Of a DNA stretch of 33,935 bases, positions 8,199 to 17,155 are shown piece after piece. A program made the translations under genes and the position numbers. The notes below the pieces were generated by a model. It did not search any database and was not told where the DNA came from. It was given only the letters and a program-made list of their open reading frames with translations. The first letter of the stretch is position 1, and each line of letters begins with the position of its first letter. This DNA is from Aurantiochytrium sp. KH105 (taxonomy: Eukaryota > Sar > Bigyra > Thraustochytrida > Thraustochytriidae): positions 1-33,935 of the forward strand of contig BGKB01000387.1 in NCBI GenBank assembly GCA_003116975.1, read 5' to 3'.

Positions 8199-10451
8199 AT
8201 GGCTTTCCTTGTATCATCATCGTCCTCTTATTTGTTAGCAATTTATATTTGTTTATTGCTGGTCAATTGTAGTATTGCGTCTCCTTCGTGGACTTCATTG
8301 CGGTCGAGTAGTGTGGACGTTATCTCAAGATTAGGGGATTTATCGCGTTCGCTTTCTTGGCAGGATTATAGCATTGATGACCTGGACAATGTGACCCATT
8401 TCGCAGTTCGTACGCAGGTGATCAACGCTTCGTTGGTGTCGAGTGACCGTCTTTGTCGCGTGCTTTGTGAGTCCCAATGGTACTGTGTTGGTGTAAGTGT
8501 GACTGTGAACACAAATGGAGACTTTGAAAATTGTCGTTTGTTGATTTCGTATGACAATCTCTTCTCGATGTCGCCGTCTCGGTTGGTAAACACCTCAATG
8601 TCCCCATTTGCATTCGTGCAAGAGGTTGCCTTAGAGTACGACGACGGTGTTTTGGATTATTACGATGACATCGTGTACGAGCCGCTTTCGATGACGCGAG
8701 GCTGGTTCAACTTGGGTCTCGCTGACGCGTCGCATCCGTATATTGGGTTGCAAATGGAAAATAGTTTGCGTGTCTCCCTCGGAATTACCCGTGGGTCGAC
8801 GCAAGAGGCGTCTTATTTCTCCTTGGTGAAATCTCGGTCGAGCAATTGGTTGTCGAACGTTGCCCGTGAGGATTACCCTTTCGGAGGTGTTTCGGACGAG
8901 TATAGGTTGCTCCCGTATGTTTCCCTTGCAGATGCTTATGGGTTTGATGGTACTGTGACGTGGCTAGAGTTTGACGGTGTGATGGATGGCCAAGATTGGG
9001 ATGTTTGGGTGGACTGTGTTGAATCGTGTCACCGTGTGTTCTATCCAATGCACGAGGATGTTTGTGCTCTCGTAGTTGAATATGGAAATGCAAGCGCTCT
9101 GGAAGGTGGGCATGCCAAGTGTGGTGTGATGACCAATATGGGTAATTTTTCTCGTGGAAATGCCATTGCTAATTTAGATAATGCATCGTACCTCTACAAT
9201 GGTTTAAAGAGAAGTTTCAGTGTGCGGGATGGTTATTTCGCTGTCTTAAGTTTGAATCTCGTGCGGAGTTTGTTAGGCATTAAGTCGTATGACACGGATA
9301 TTTTGGGTGGCTATGAACCTGTTACGCTGGAAAACAACGGCGCGTCCGCAAATCGCTTCCGTGTTCATTTGCGGAACAGTGCACATGAGTCCTTTGGCCT
9401 TGCACTTGACGGAAGCCTCGACATGCTATTGTTTGGATGTTCAGGCGATAGCAGCAGTATCCCAAGTGATGTTTGTTCTTGCGATGCGGGTACGTACGCG
9501 ACAAGTCCGTTCGTCTCGGGTGTGCGTGTGGTTCTTGAATCAACGCACATGTACGAGTGGGATGCGATGAAGTGTCGGTCAATGTGTCGTTTGAATTCTG
9601 ATTTCTGTTTGGGTGCAAATTATATTTCAGGTGAAAACAGATGCGAGCTATTGACGGATGAGAACATTTACAACGGTATTCTCACTGTGCCGACGGATAG
9701 CTTGAATCTCTCCGCATTGGATTGTACATCTTCGGTGTCGTCCTTGGTGCAGTGCGGTTCGGATGACATTGTTCCCTATCGTTTGACGCTGGATGTGTCG
9801 CGTGATGAAGACGTTGCGCAATTCATGATTGGCACTTGCCGCTCAGACCTCAAGGACGTGCGTTCGGGAAACTGTGTCGGTTCTGTTAGGGACGACATTG
9901 TCTATAGTTTGAGTGTTCCCTCGGGCAATACCGATGTGTTTGACATTTGTTCGACGCTGTGTTGCCAAGAGAGGAGTTGGTGCGCAGGTGTGGAGTACAT
10001 TACGCGTGGCGATAGTGCACTGTATCAGCAATGTGATTTTCTGATCCTGAGCGACATTGCCTTCAATGATCAGGTTCTTTATCGTACGGTAGATGCCTCG
10101 CAATTCGTGGGCACGGACGATGCGACCGTCACACTATTCCGACAGGACCGAGAAACGGGCGCAGCCTTGTACGGTGATGGAAAGAGCATGACTTGTGTGA
10201 CGATGGATGGTGTGAGCAATCCTTACCTGGATCCATCGTCTCCATTTTTATATAGCGGTGGTTCTGACTGTGGTGGTGCCTCGGGCAACGAACCAATCGA
10301 GGCTAGTTTCCGATCGAGCGTGAATTTGTCAGAGGTTGAAGATGGGGACTCGTATAGACTTTCCACCGCGCTAGATACTTTGAAATTGGATGCGTGCCGA
10401 GACTACTGTGGTGAGCTAACTGGATTTTGCAATGGTTTCCGCGTTGACTTT
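8199..10451 (+). CDS. secreted Cys-rich protein with PAN/apple-like modules, 3' end cut off by scaffold join
   Basis: I start it at the ATG at 8199; an upstream in-frame GTG at 8172 is less likely because the signal peptide begins cleanly after 8199 (hydrophobic core about residues 10-27). The protein has at least five Cys modules of the type C-x3-C-x(5-8)-C-x(n)-C, for example CRVLCESQWYCVGV, CRSMCRLNSDFCLGA, CSTLCCQERSWCAGV and CRDYCGELTGFCNGF. This spacing and the C-x-G after the third Cys resemble PAN/apple domains, which bind proteins or carbohydrates on cell surfaces. The last module runs into the N at 10452, so the C-terminus and any membrane anchor are missing; 751 residues are known. 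A role in adhesion to a host glycan or protein is inference. Confidence 0.8.
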
Positions 10452-10452
10452 N
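10452..10452. other. scaffold join (single N)
   Basis: A lone N cuts the PAN-like gene on the left and a minus-strand gene on the right. Frames on both strands that cross it switch from protein-like to shadow sequence. The piece 6284-10451 (4168 bp) therefore has both ends at joins, and its placement here rests only on the scaffold. Confidence 0.85.
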
Positions 10453-10797
10453 GGGTACCTTATTCAGGCCTTTCATGACTTGTGCAAAGTGGTCTCTTAG
10501 ATTTCGTTGCGCGATAAGTAATGCTTTGTCGTTTCTGTTAGTGTAGTTATAATTTGCAAAATTGAAGAGAATTTTTCGGAGTTCATCAAATCGACAAGAG
10601 TCATCATTGCAAATGAATTTCATGGTGTCAAAAAAAATCTTGACATTTACCTGGTCTTGGTGGATGTAGATTGCATTGAATATTCGGAAGAGGGCGTCGA
10701 TTGTTTTGTTCAAAAGCTCCTCGATGAGGCCTTTGATAATTTGGAGTTCGGCTTCCTTGAGGAACTTGAAGAGACGTACTTCGGGACGGTGTCGCAT
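10453..10797 (-). CDS. hypothetical helical protein, C-terminus cut off by scaffold join
   Basis: The minus-strand ATG at 10797 (an in-frame TTG at 10845 is less likely) starts a frame that reaches the N at 10452 with 115 residues. The sequence is Leu/Ile/Lys-rich and clearly helical (for example FKFLKEAELQIIKGLIEELL), followed by a segment with two Cys near residue 80. I recognise no family. A very AT-rich stretch with repeated TATAT lies about 50 bp upstream (10845-10860) and is a reasonable promoter element. In size and composition it resembles other small helical proteins of the window (802-1726, 20082-20552), but I see no shared motif. An overlapping 65-residue plus-strand frame at 10657-10854 looks like a shadow. 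Confidence 0.6.
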
Positions 10798-10943
10798 GTT
10801 GGATACCTGTTTCTGTTCTCTTCGTCTCTGTGGAAAATGATCCAATATATATAATATAATACCATCAAATTGTAAGCGTGTGTGATTTGGATCATTGATT
10901 GAATCTGACGTAGGCTCACGTTTTCATTGAAACAGAAACAACA

Positions 10944-11321
10944 ATGGACAATATTTATTATGATGGTGACTCGGGTGAATATTCAGAAATTGGCATTGCA
11001 TTCCTCGTTGTCATTGTTATAGCAATGGTCATCATTGTTTGTATGTTTCCATTGCGCCCTGCCGGTTCAAATGATTCAGATTGTCTTTATCGAACGATGA
11101 GCTTTGTCCTTGCATTTCTATTTGGTTGGCCATATTTTCTAGTTCTCGGTGCGCAAAACCCAATTGAATTTACGTCTGACGATGCTGTGAATATGATTCT
11201 CAGTGCTCTTTTTAGTGTTTTCTTCTGGCCATGCTATGTTTGTGTCATGCCAAAGGACGGGTGGAAAAAAAATGCAAAGAGTGACGATGAAAAAGCTATT
11301 GTGACCAAAATGGAGATTTAG
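10944..11321 (+). CDS. small three-pass membrane protein, 125 aa (paralogue of next gene)
   Basis: The product has three hydrophobic segments at about residues 16-37, 52-70 and 81-102, a short acidic N-terminus and a charged basic/acidic C-terminal tail (from about 103). I recognise no family. The stretch YFLVLGAQNPIEFT (64-77) followed 18 residues later by WPCY (95-98) matches YFIILASRYPLAFT and WPVY in the next gene at identical spacing, so the two are tandem paralogues. A viral membrane or host organelle membrane location is likely. The 148-bp spacer after it contains TGTGAC-type motifs at 11334-11340 and 11351-11359. Confidence 0.8.
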   Translation: MDNIYYDGDSGEYSEIGIAFLVVIVIAMVIIVCMFPLRPAGSNDSDCLYRTMSFVLAFLFGWPYFLVLGAQNPIEFTSDDAVNMILSALFSVFFWPCYVCVMPKDGWKKNAKSDDEKAIVTKMEI

Positions 11322-11469
11322 TGACAATTCATGTTGTGACTTTTATAACACGTGACACAACAACTTATTGTTACTAAACTAAGTAATTAGAGCTCCAGTA
11401 GATGAATGCAGAACTCATTCATACTTTGCAATCAATCCTTAACACGCGCACCTGATATTTTCTACAGAA

Positions 11470-11826
11470 ATGTCTGGAAACTACACTGGGAATCCACTTT
11501 TGGATCCTGCGATGCTCATTCACTCCTCGGCATTTGGAGATGATCCGCACGTTGGTTATCTGATCAGCTCCATCTTTCCACTCATCGACGTCAAGACAAA
11601 TCATGCAATTGTCCACATCTTGTTGGCAATCTTGAGTGTTCTCACTGTCATGAACTTCCCCACCATCTATTTCATCATTCTTGCATCTCGCTATCCGCTC
11701 GCGTTCACTGGCGTTGAGCTCATTGACGCTTCGTGCTCCTTCACGATTTGTTGTTTGTGCTGGCCGGTTTATATTGGTTCGATTGTAACAAGATACAAGA
11801 TGATCAATCTTCGTGGACGTATTTAA
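11470..11826 (+). CDS. small membrane protein, 118 aa (paralogue of previous gene)
   Basis: Hydrophobic segments lie at about residues 45-73 (long enough for one to two passes, broken by NFP) and 86-106. There is no cleavable signal peptide. YFIILASRYPLAFT (67-80) and WPVY (98-101) align without gaps to the previous gene, and the C-terminus is a short basic tail (YKMINLRGRI). The N-terminal 43 residues differ from the neighbour and lack its first acidic stretch. The pair probably arose by local duplication and then diverged. I recognise no wider family; function is unknown. Confidence 0.75.
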   Translation: MSGNYTGNPLLDPAMLIHSSAFGDDPHVGYLISSIFPLIDVKTNHAIVHILLAILSVLTVMNFPTIYFIILASRYPLAFTGVELIDASCSFTICCLCWPVYIGSIVTRYKMINLRGRI

Positions 11827-12177
11827 GTACGCACGCCACGGGGCTAAGCCAGCCTGCTTCCTCTACTAAGAATTTAAAAATAGTGAACTCCATTTCTTTC
11901 ATTTTCAATTGTAATTCTTTATCGTGACAATTTTTGTTTTTGGAATTGTTTAATCGATTGTGTCACAAGTTTTTAAACAGTGATATGATTTTGTGTCACA
12001 ATTTGAATAAACAAATAGTGTTAGGTCGTGGAGTCGTCTGCGCTAGGGAGGGGGACCAGACAGAAATCAATAAAACTCAGCAAAACCGAAACTGCGAGAG
12101 CGAGCAAGCAAATAGGCAAGCAAGCAAGCAGGCAAGCAAGCAAGCAAGCCGGGTGTGAGTGAACGAACGATAAACCA
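11827..12177. promoter_or_regulatory. 351-bp spacer upstream of topoisomerase II
   Basis: No gene is visible here. The left half is AT-rich and holds GTGACA at 11924-11929 and two TGTCACA sites at 11961-11967 and 11994-12000, the second within TTGTGTCACA. The right half is purine-rich. The spacing of these sites to the start at 12178 (about 180-215 bp) is long for a core promoter, so they might instead belong to termination of the previous gene. Confidence 0.35.
12103..12150. repeat. AAGC microsatellite before topoisomerase II
   Basis: An imperfect run of the tetranucleotide AAGC (GCAAGCAAGC with occasional GGC and AATAGG interruptions) spans 12103-12150 and ends 27 bp before the topoisomerase II start codon. 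It lies in the expected 5' untranslated region. Confidence 0.85.
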
Positions 12178-15100
12178 ATGTCTTCATCGTCGTCCTCTTC
12201 TTCGATGTATGTGCAAGGGCATGGCTCGATGGGAATAGATGAAGGTGATGATGATAGCAACAGGTTGGATGATTTTCAACGCAAATCATCTCGAGACCAC
12301 GTGCTGATCCGGCCTCAAATGTTCCTTGGTTCAGTTGAGCCGACGAAACAGGATTTATTCATCCATCACGAAAAAAACAATGAGATTACCAAGCACAAAG
12401 GTGTTGTGTTTAACCCCGGTCTTATGAAGATCATTGACGAAGCCATCGATAATGCCATGGACAATGTGGGACGTTCTCCTCCCACGACGGTCATTCGCGT
12501 CGATCTCGATATCGAGAAGAATACAGTATCCGTGTCGAACAATGGACGGCACATTCCCATCACGAAGAAGGTTTTCACGGAGGGCGACCCTGAAGAGTGG
12601 ATTCCATCTGTCATCTTTGGAGACTGCATGTCTGGGTCCAATTTCAGCGATGAAGGTCGCACGGGTGCTGGTATGAATGGTTTGGGCATCAAGTTGGCGA
12701 ACATTATGTCGTCCTCATTCAAGGTCTCCTGCTACGACCCAACACGGGAACTCTACTTTGTCCAGAAATGGAAAGACAATATGGGTGTTGCTGGTGAGCC
12801 TGTGATACGTGAGAACGTGAAGTCGCCTCCGCGTGGAAAACACAGAATTACCTGCGTTGAGTTTTCCCCGAGGCCTGAGCAATTTCATGGATCTCGCATC
12901 ACCAAGGAAGTTGTGGACATTGTCCGCACACGGCTTTTGGGCATTCTCGGTACGATTCGCTCAAGCAAGCCTCTCAAGGTCTATTTGAATGGGACTCGTT
13001 TAATGATTGCGTCATTCCGGAGCTTTGTGAGTCTTTTCAAACCTGGCAAGTTCTTCCTGGATGAGAGTCATCCCCAGCTCAAGTATGCGGTTGCAATGTC
13101 GAGCACTGATTCGTATGAGCACACGTCGTTCGTGAACAACGTCATGACGACGAGCGCGGACAGTTCGGAGTTGCGTACCGTAACGAGTGCGGTAACCAGT
13201 GCTCTGGCAGACCATCTGAAATCGAGCCGCGGTGCAGGGGACTCTGGTGGTGTATCGACGTACACCATTCAGAGCAAACTACACGTCTGGGTTTCTCTGC
13301 ACATGGAAGCGCCAAACTTCGATTCGCAAGCGAAAACGCGTTTGACTTCGAGTATTCGAAAAATCTTCAAGTTGGACGAAGCCAAGCTCGTGAGCGTTGC
13401 GAAAGCAAGTGGTCTGATGAAGGAGTTGATTGATGCGACCAAGAAGAGGGCTCTTCAAAGTCTCTCTCGTTCTATGAATGGCTCGGGGCGCAACCGGACC
13501 GTGCTCGTGGATAACCTAGACGATGCGCACGTTGCGGGAACTGCTCGTGGCAATCAGGCCACCTTGATGGTCTGTGAGGGTTTCTCTGCAAAGACATTCA
13601 TCATGATCGGTCTGTCGGTTGTGGGTCGCGAACTCTATGGTGTATTTCCATTGAAAGGTAAACCCATCAATGTGCGCAATGCGACGACCTCGCAGCTGAA
13701 AAATAACCCAGAGCTGGTGAACCTCATGAAGATTCTGAATCTTCGGTTTGGTGTAGACTACGAGAGTGATTTGGCATTCTCGGAGTTGCGCTATGGTCGG
13801 CTCTGTATCATCACCGATGCTGATGTGGATGGGTCGGGTCATATTACGGGCCTGCTGCTGAACATTTTCGACAAGTTCTGGCCCAGTCTTATCTACGGAA
13901 AGCGCAAGTTTCTCTGCAGATTCATGACACCGATTGTCAAAGTTACGGGTCCGAGCAAGCACGTCTTTTATGACACAGCTGAATACGACGCATTTGTGCA
14001 AGACAAGGGAGAAGCAAGGATGAAACGATACAATGTGCAACATCTGAAAGGTCTCGGTACCTCGCTTCGTGAGGACACCCTTTCCTACTTCAATGCAATG
14101 AACGAATTTCATCTCAAGGAGTTCGATGGGAGAAATAATGCGTCCAGGCTCTTCGAATTTCTTTTTGACAAGACGGGGACGGAGTGGAGAAAGAGATGGC
14201 TCATGAAGGCAAGTTGTGCCAAATTGCAACTCGACCAAGAGGACGATGAATTCGACCAAGATGAATACGACTACGGGGACGACGACGATGACGCCGATAC
14301 GGTGGTTTTCCCCACTTCGTACGATGTGCATGCACCTACCGTTGACATTGCAGCCTATCTCAACACGGAAATGCTGCAGTATTCGCTTTATAGTATTCAG
14401 CGAAGCATCCCAAGTGCGATTGATGGTCTGAAAGTGAGTCAACGGAAGATCCTGTTTGGTTTTCTGAAGAAATTCAGCAGGTCTTCTCAAACGGGAGAGA
14501 AAGTCGCGCAGCTCGCTGCCTATGTTGCCTCGTGCACAAACTATGCGCACGGAGAAGACTCTTTGCAAAAAGCCGTGGTGAAGCTTGCGCAAGATTTTCC
14601 CGGTTCCAACAACGTGAATCTTTTGGATCCCCTTGGTTCCTTTGGTTCGCGCATGTTGATGGGTGAGGATTGTGCAGCGGGCCGGTACATTTATACGCGT
14701 CTCACGCAGAATGCTCTTGAATTGTTTCCGGCGCGAGACCATGTGGTGCTGAAAAACCTCGTCGAGGAGAACAAGCTAGTCGAGCCGGCCTTTTACGTCC
14801 CTCGGCTCCCGGTCGTCCTTTTGAATGGAACGAATGGTCTCGCGACTGGTTTCAAGAGCTCGGTGCCTTGTTTCAATCCAGATGATATTCGTGCTCTCAT
14901 CGACAAGATTACAAGCAACGAAACACTATCGGACAACGATGAGCCTCTCCCGTGGTATCGTAATTATCGTGCGAATGACACGACGGTGTCTGCAGGTGAT
15001 TCCTGGGAGTTTCGAGGCAAGGTTCGGATTGAAGGGGGTCCTCTTGGTTCCGTTTCCCATCGGATAGTGATTGATGAAATTCCTGTCATGGTGAAAGTGG

Positions 15101-15804
15101 AAAAGTACAAGGACAAGATTTTGACTCCTCTCGTCGACGCCAAGATTCTCACCCATTTCGTTGTTGACCACAAGTCCGAGAATGAACCTACGTTCATCGT
15201 GTATCCTGGTGAGAAGTGGCCTCCGGAAGAAGATGTGCTAAAGACACTCAAGCTGACGCGCACTTTTTCAAAGAGGAACATGAACCTACTCGATCGACAT
15301 GGCAAGGTTGTGAATTTCAAAAAGGTCGTTGATATCGTCAAGTACTGGGTTGAGCTCCGGAAAGAGTTCATCAACCTTCGGATTGAATTCGAAAAGGGAG
15401 ACTTGGACAAAAAGATCGAGGCAATGAATCACAAGCTTCGTTTCCTCCGTGCCATTGTTATACAAGACCTGGACATCCGTCTGGACAGAATTGAAGTGGA
15501 GAAAGTGATGAGTGAGAAACTTGGTATCCCCAAGAGCTTCCACACTGAATTTTTGAACATGCCCATCATGTCCATTACGAAAGACAAAATCCGCGAAGCC
15601 GAAAATGCTGTGGCGGACATGGTGCTGTGTCGTGAAGACTTAAATCGTTGGACGCCTCTACATGTCCTTCGTGAAGAAGCTCTAAACGGCAACGACAGTA
15701 ATTTACACAATCGCGACGCAAAACGTATTCGGCGAGAGCAAGAGCAATTCAATGCTCTCATGGCAGATGTTGAAGAAGACCTGTCAGACATTGAAATGCC
15801 ATAG
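12178..15804 (+). CDS. DNA topoisomerase II (type IIA), 1208 aa
   Basis: This enzyme passes one DNA duplex through a transient double-strand break using ATP and relieves supercoils and tangles during replication. It has the eukaryotic single-chain layout. The GHKL ATPase shows DEAIDNAMDN (Glu88, Asn92) and TGAGMNGLGIKLAN. The TOPRIM domain has EGFSAK (Glu467) and TDADVDGSGH (Asp547, 549, 551), and PLKGKPINVRNA follows the first TOPRIM motif. An acidic Asp-rich insert lies at about 690-715. The breakage-reunion domain has RSIPSAIDGLKVSQRKILF and the catalytic Tyr837 in AAGRYIYT. The protein ends after the coiled-coil gate without the long C-terminal tail of cellular enzymes, as is usual in viral topoisomerase II. 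In TOPRIM the canonical EGDSA is EGFSA, a small oddity. All catalytic residues are present. Confidence 0.97.
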   Translation: MSSSSSSSSMYVQGHGSMGIDEGDDDSNRLDDFQRKSSRDHVLIRPQMFLGSVEPTKQDLFIHHEKNNEITKHKGVVFNPGLMKIIDEAIDNAMDNVGRSPPTTVIRVDLDIEKNTVSVSNNGRHIPITKKVFTEGDPEEWIPSVIFGDCMSGSNFSDEGRTGAGMNGLGIKLANIMSSSFKVSCYDPTRELYFVQKWKDNMGVAGEPVIRENVKSPPRGKHRITCVEFSPRPEQFHGSRITKEVVDIVRTRLLGILGTIRSSKPLKVYLNGTRLMIASFRSFVSLFKPGKFFLDESHPQLKYAVAMSSTDSYEHTSFVNNVMTTSADSSELRTVTSAVTSALADHLKSSRGAGDSGGVSTYTIQSKLHVWVSLHMEAPNFDSQAKTRLTSSIRKIFKLDEAKLVSVAKASGLMKELIDATKKRALQSLSRSMNGSGRNRTVLVDNLDDAHVAGTARGNQATLMVCEGFSAKTFIMIGLSVVGRELYGVFPLKGKPINVRNATTSQLKNNPELVNLMKILNLRFGVDYESDLAFSELRYGRLCIITDADVDGSGHITGLLLNIFDKFWPSLIYGKRKFLCRFMTPIVKVTGPSKHVFYDTAEYDAFVQDKGEARMKRYNVQHLKGLGTSLREDTLSYFNAMNEFHLKEFDGRNNASRLFEFLFDKTGTEWRKRWLMKASCAKLQLDQEDDEFDQDEYDYGDDDDDADTVVFPTSYDVHAPTVDIAAYLNTEMLQYSLYSIQRSIPSAIDGLKVSQRKILFGFLKKFSRSSQTGEKVAQLAAYVASCTNYAHGEDSLQKAVVKLAQDFPGSNNVNLLDPLGSFGSRMLMGEDCAAGRYIYTRLTQNALELFPARDHVVLKNLVEENKLVEPAFYVPRLPVVLLNGTNGLATGFKSSVPCFNPDDIRALIDKITSNETLSDNDEPLPWYRNYRANDTTVSAGDSWEFRGKVRIEGGPLGSVSHRIVIDEIPVMVKVEKYKDKILTPLVDAKILTHFVVDHKSENEPTFIVYPGEKWPPEEDVLKTLKLTRTFSKRNMNLLDRHGKVVNFKKVVDIVKYWVELRKEFINLRIEFEKGDLDKKIEAMNHKLRFLRAIVIQDLDIRLDRIEVEKVMSEKLGIPKSFHTEFLNMPIMSITKDKIREAENAVADMVLCREDLNRWTPLHVLREEALNGNDSNLHNRDAKRIRREQEQFNALMADVEEDLSDIEMP

Positions 15805-15902
15805 ATAATGCAGAGCCAAGCGAAGCACACGATAAAAATATATGTTTACACACACCATTTAAAATGAATGCATAAAGAAAGTTCATTCATTGTCAAATAA
15901 AA

Positions 15903-17054
15903 ATGTCAAGTCGGGGTTCACGTTCCTCTCGTGGTAGTTACGAAAGCGGTAGTGCTAGTAGTCGTTCTTCGGGGGGTTCCAGTGGCGATGACGATGATGA
16001 TAAGACAGTGGGGCAAGTTTCCAACATTTTTTCTCGTAGTGGGTCACGTTCTCGTCATTCGGGTGATTCCCAGCGGTCGACTCGGTCATCAAAAAGAAAA
16101 AGAAGTGGGCGCAATGAGAGAACAACCTTGAGTGCTATCACAGAGGAGGATGAGGAAGGTCAAAGCTCTGTTGTCACTGGAAATGCGAGTGTCAGGTCCG
16201 GTGTCACAAAAACAGTCATCTTGTCAAATGATGAGGAGGGTAGTGTGTCATCTTTATCAGAACAAGAATCAGAGTCAGAATCAGAATCAGAATCAGAATC
16301 AGAAGATATAGTGTCTGTTGACTTACTCGAAGACAGAAAATCATCCAACAAGAAAACAAAAGCACCCAAACTGTCCTCCAAAAAGAAAAAAAGCAAAGAC
16401 CGGTATTCTGATGTGAAAGTAATTCGATGCAACGCCCAAGAAGGATGTATGTGTGGAAACAGTAGCTGCGCATTTCGATCACGCGTGACAACAGAAAGGA
16501 AAGGATGTGTTTGTAAATGCTACTGTGGTGCAAATCGCCCAATTTGTCGGGAAACCACGAGTTACATCTTGATGCATTTCATTGATGAAGACCGTACGTT
16601 GTACTTTGTAAAACTCGTTGCGGGCGGAATAGGATCCACGCTAGAATGTCTAATTGTCGTTGATGGGTGCGACCGAAAATCAATCAACGATGATCGATCT
16701 CGGGTCGTTCTCAAGTACGAATTTAGTGATTCGCTCCTAAGTGCTTGGTCCCAGGCCATTGAAACGACAAAACGCATGATTGGTCCTATGCACAAGAACA
16801 AACTCGAGTGGAAAGATTCGGCCTATATGTTTTCCAGATCAATTACAAACGATGCATTTATCGTTGCATTCTCCGAACTCGTTGTTCATATTATAAATTG
16901 TCGCTCTGAAAAAGTATATCCTCGTTATGCAACGTCTCGGATGATTCAAACGACAGAGAAGCGATATAATGACATTCTTTCGAATCTCATGAAGGTCATG
17001 CATCTTGAATTTCACGTGCTTGACCCAATTTTGGTCCAGTACATTTCAATGTAA
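15903..17054 (+). CDS. Ser-rich protein with Cys cluster and conserved C-terminal domain, 383 aa
   Basis: I recognise no family. Residues 1-95 are Ser/Arg/Gly-rich with an Asp run (GDDDDDK) and a nuclear-localisation-like SSKRKRSGR. An (SE)n run from a TCAGAA repeat at 16265-16302 follows, then a Lys-rich stretch (SSKKKKSK) near 165. Next is a compact Cys cluster, CMCGNSSC then CVCKCYCGANRPIC (about 183-215), with nine Cys that could bind two zinc ions. The C-terminal 165 residues form a folded alpha/beta-looking domain ending in LVQYISM. The combination of charged disordered N-terminus and zinc cluster suggests a nucleic-acid-associated protein, for example a transcription or packaging factor, but that is inference. 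It follows topoisomerase II by 98 bp on the same strand. Confidence 0.75.
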   Translation: MSSRGSRSSRGSYESGSASSRSSGGSSGDDDDDKTVGQVSNIFSRSGSRSRHSGDSQRSTRSSKRKRSGRNERTTLSAITEEDEEGQSSVVTGNASVRSGVTKTVILSNDEEGSVSSLSEQESESESESESESEDIVSVDLLEDRKSSNKKTKAPKLSSKKKKSKDRYSDVKVIRCNAQEGCMCGNSSCAFRSRVTTERKGCVCKCYCGANRPICRETTSYILMHFIDEDRTLYFVKLVAGGIGSTLECLIVVDGCDRKSINDDRSRVVLKYEFSDSLLSAWSQAIETTKRMIGPMHKNKLEWKDSAYMFSRSITNDAFIVAFSELVVHIINCRSEKVYPRYATSRMIQTTEKRYNDILSNLMKVMHLEFHVLDPILVQYISM

Positions 17055-17155
17055 ATCAAATACTATATGTGAGTTTTACTCATAACAATTAAGTTGTAAC
17101 AACAAGCCCTCGTTGTCTTGATTTTATTAGAGGCTATTACTATTCACAAAACAAA

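Noticed and set aside
10303..10451. Extension of the minus-strand gene across the N at 10452
   Set aside because: It is antisense to the PAN-like gene and has no protein-like character of its own.
6276..10451. Both left flanks of the N at 6283 and 10452 end in TGACTTT
   Set aside because: Seven bases shared between two contig ends can be chance; there is no longer similarity and no match on the right flanks, so no mobile element or att site is claimed.
13516..14742. Long minus-strand open frame (408 codons) inside topoisomerase II
   Set aside because: It is antisense to strongly conserved TOPRIM and breakage domains and has low-complexity, Arg/His-rich content typical of a shadow frame.
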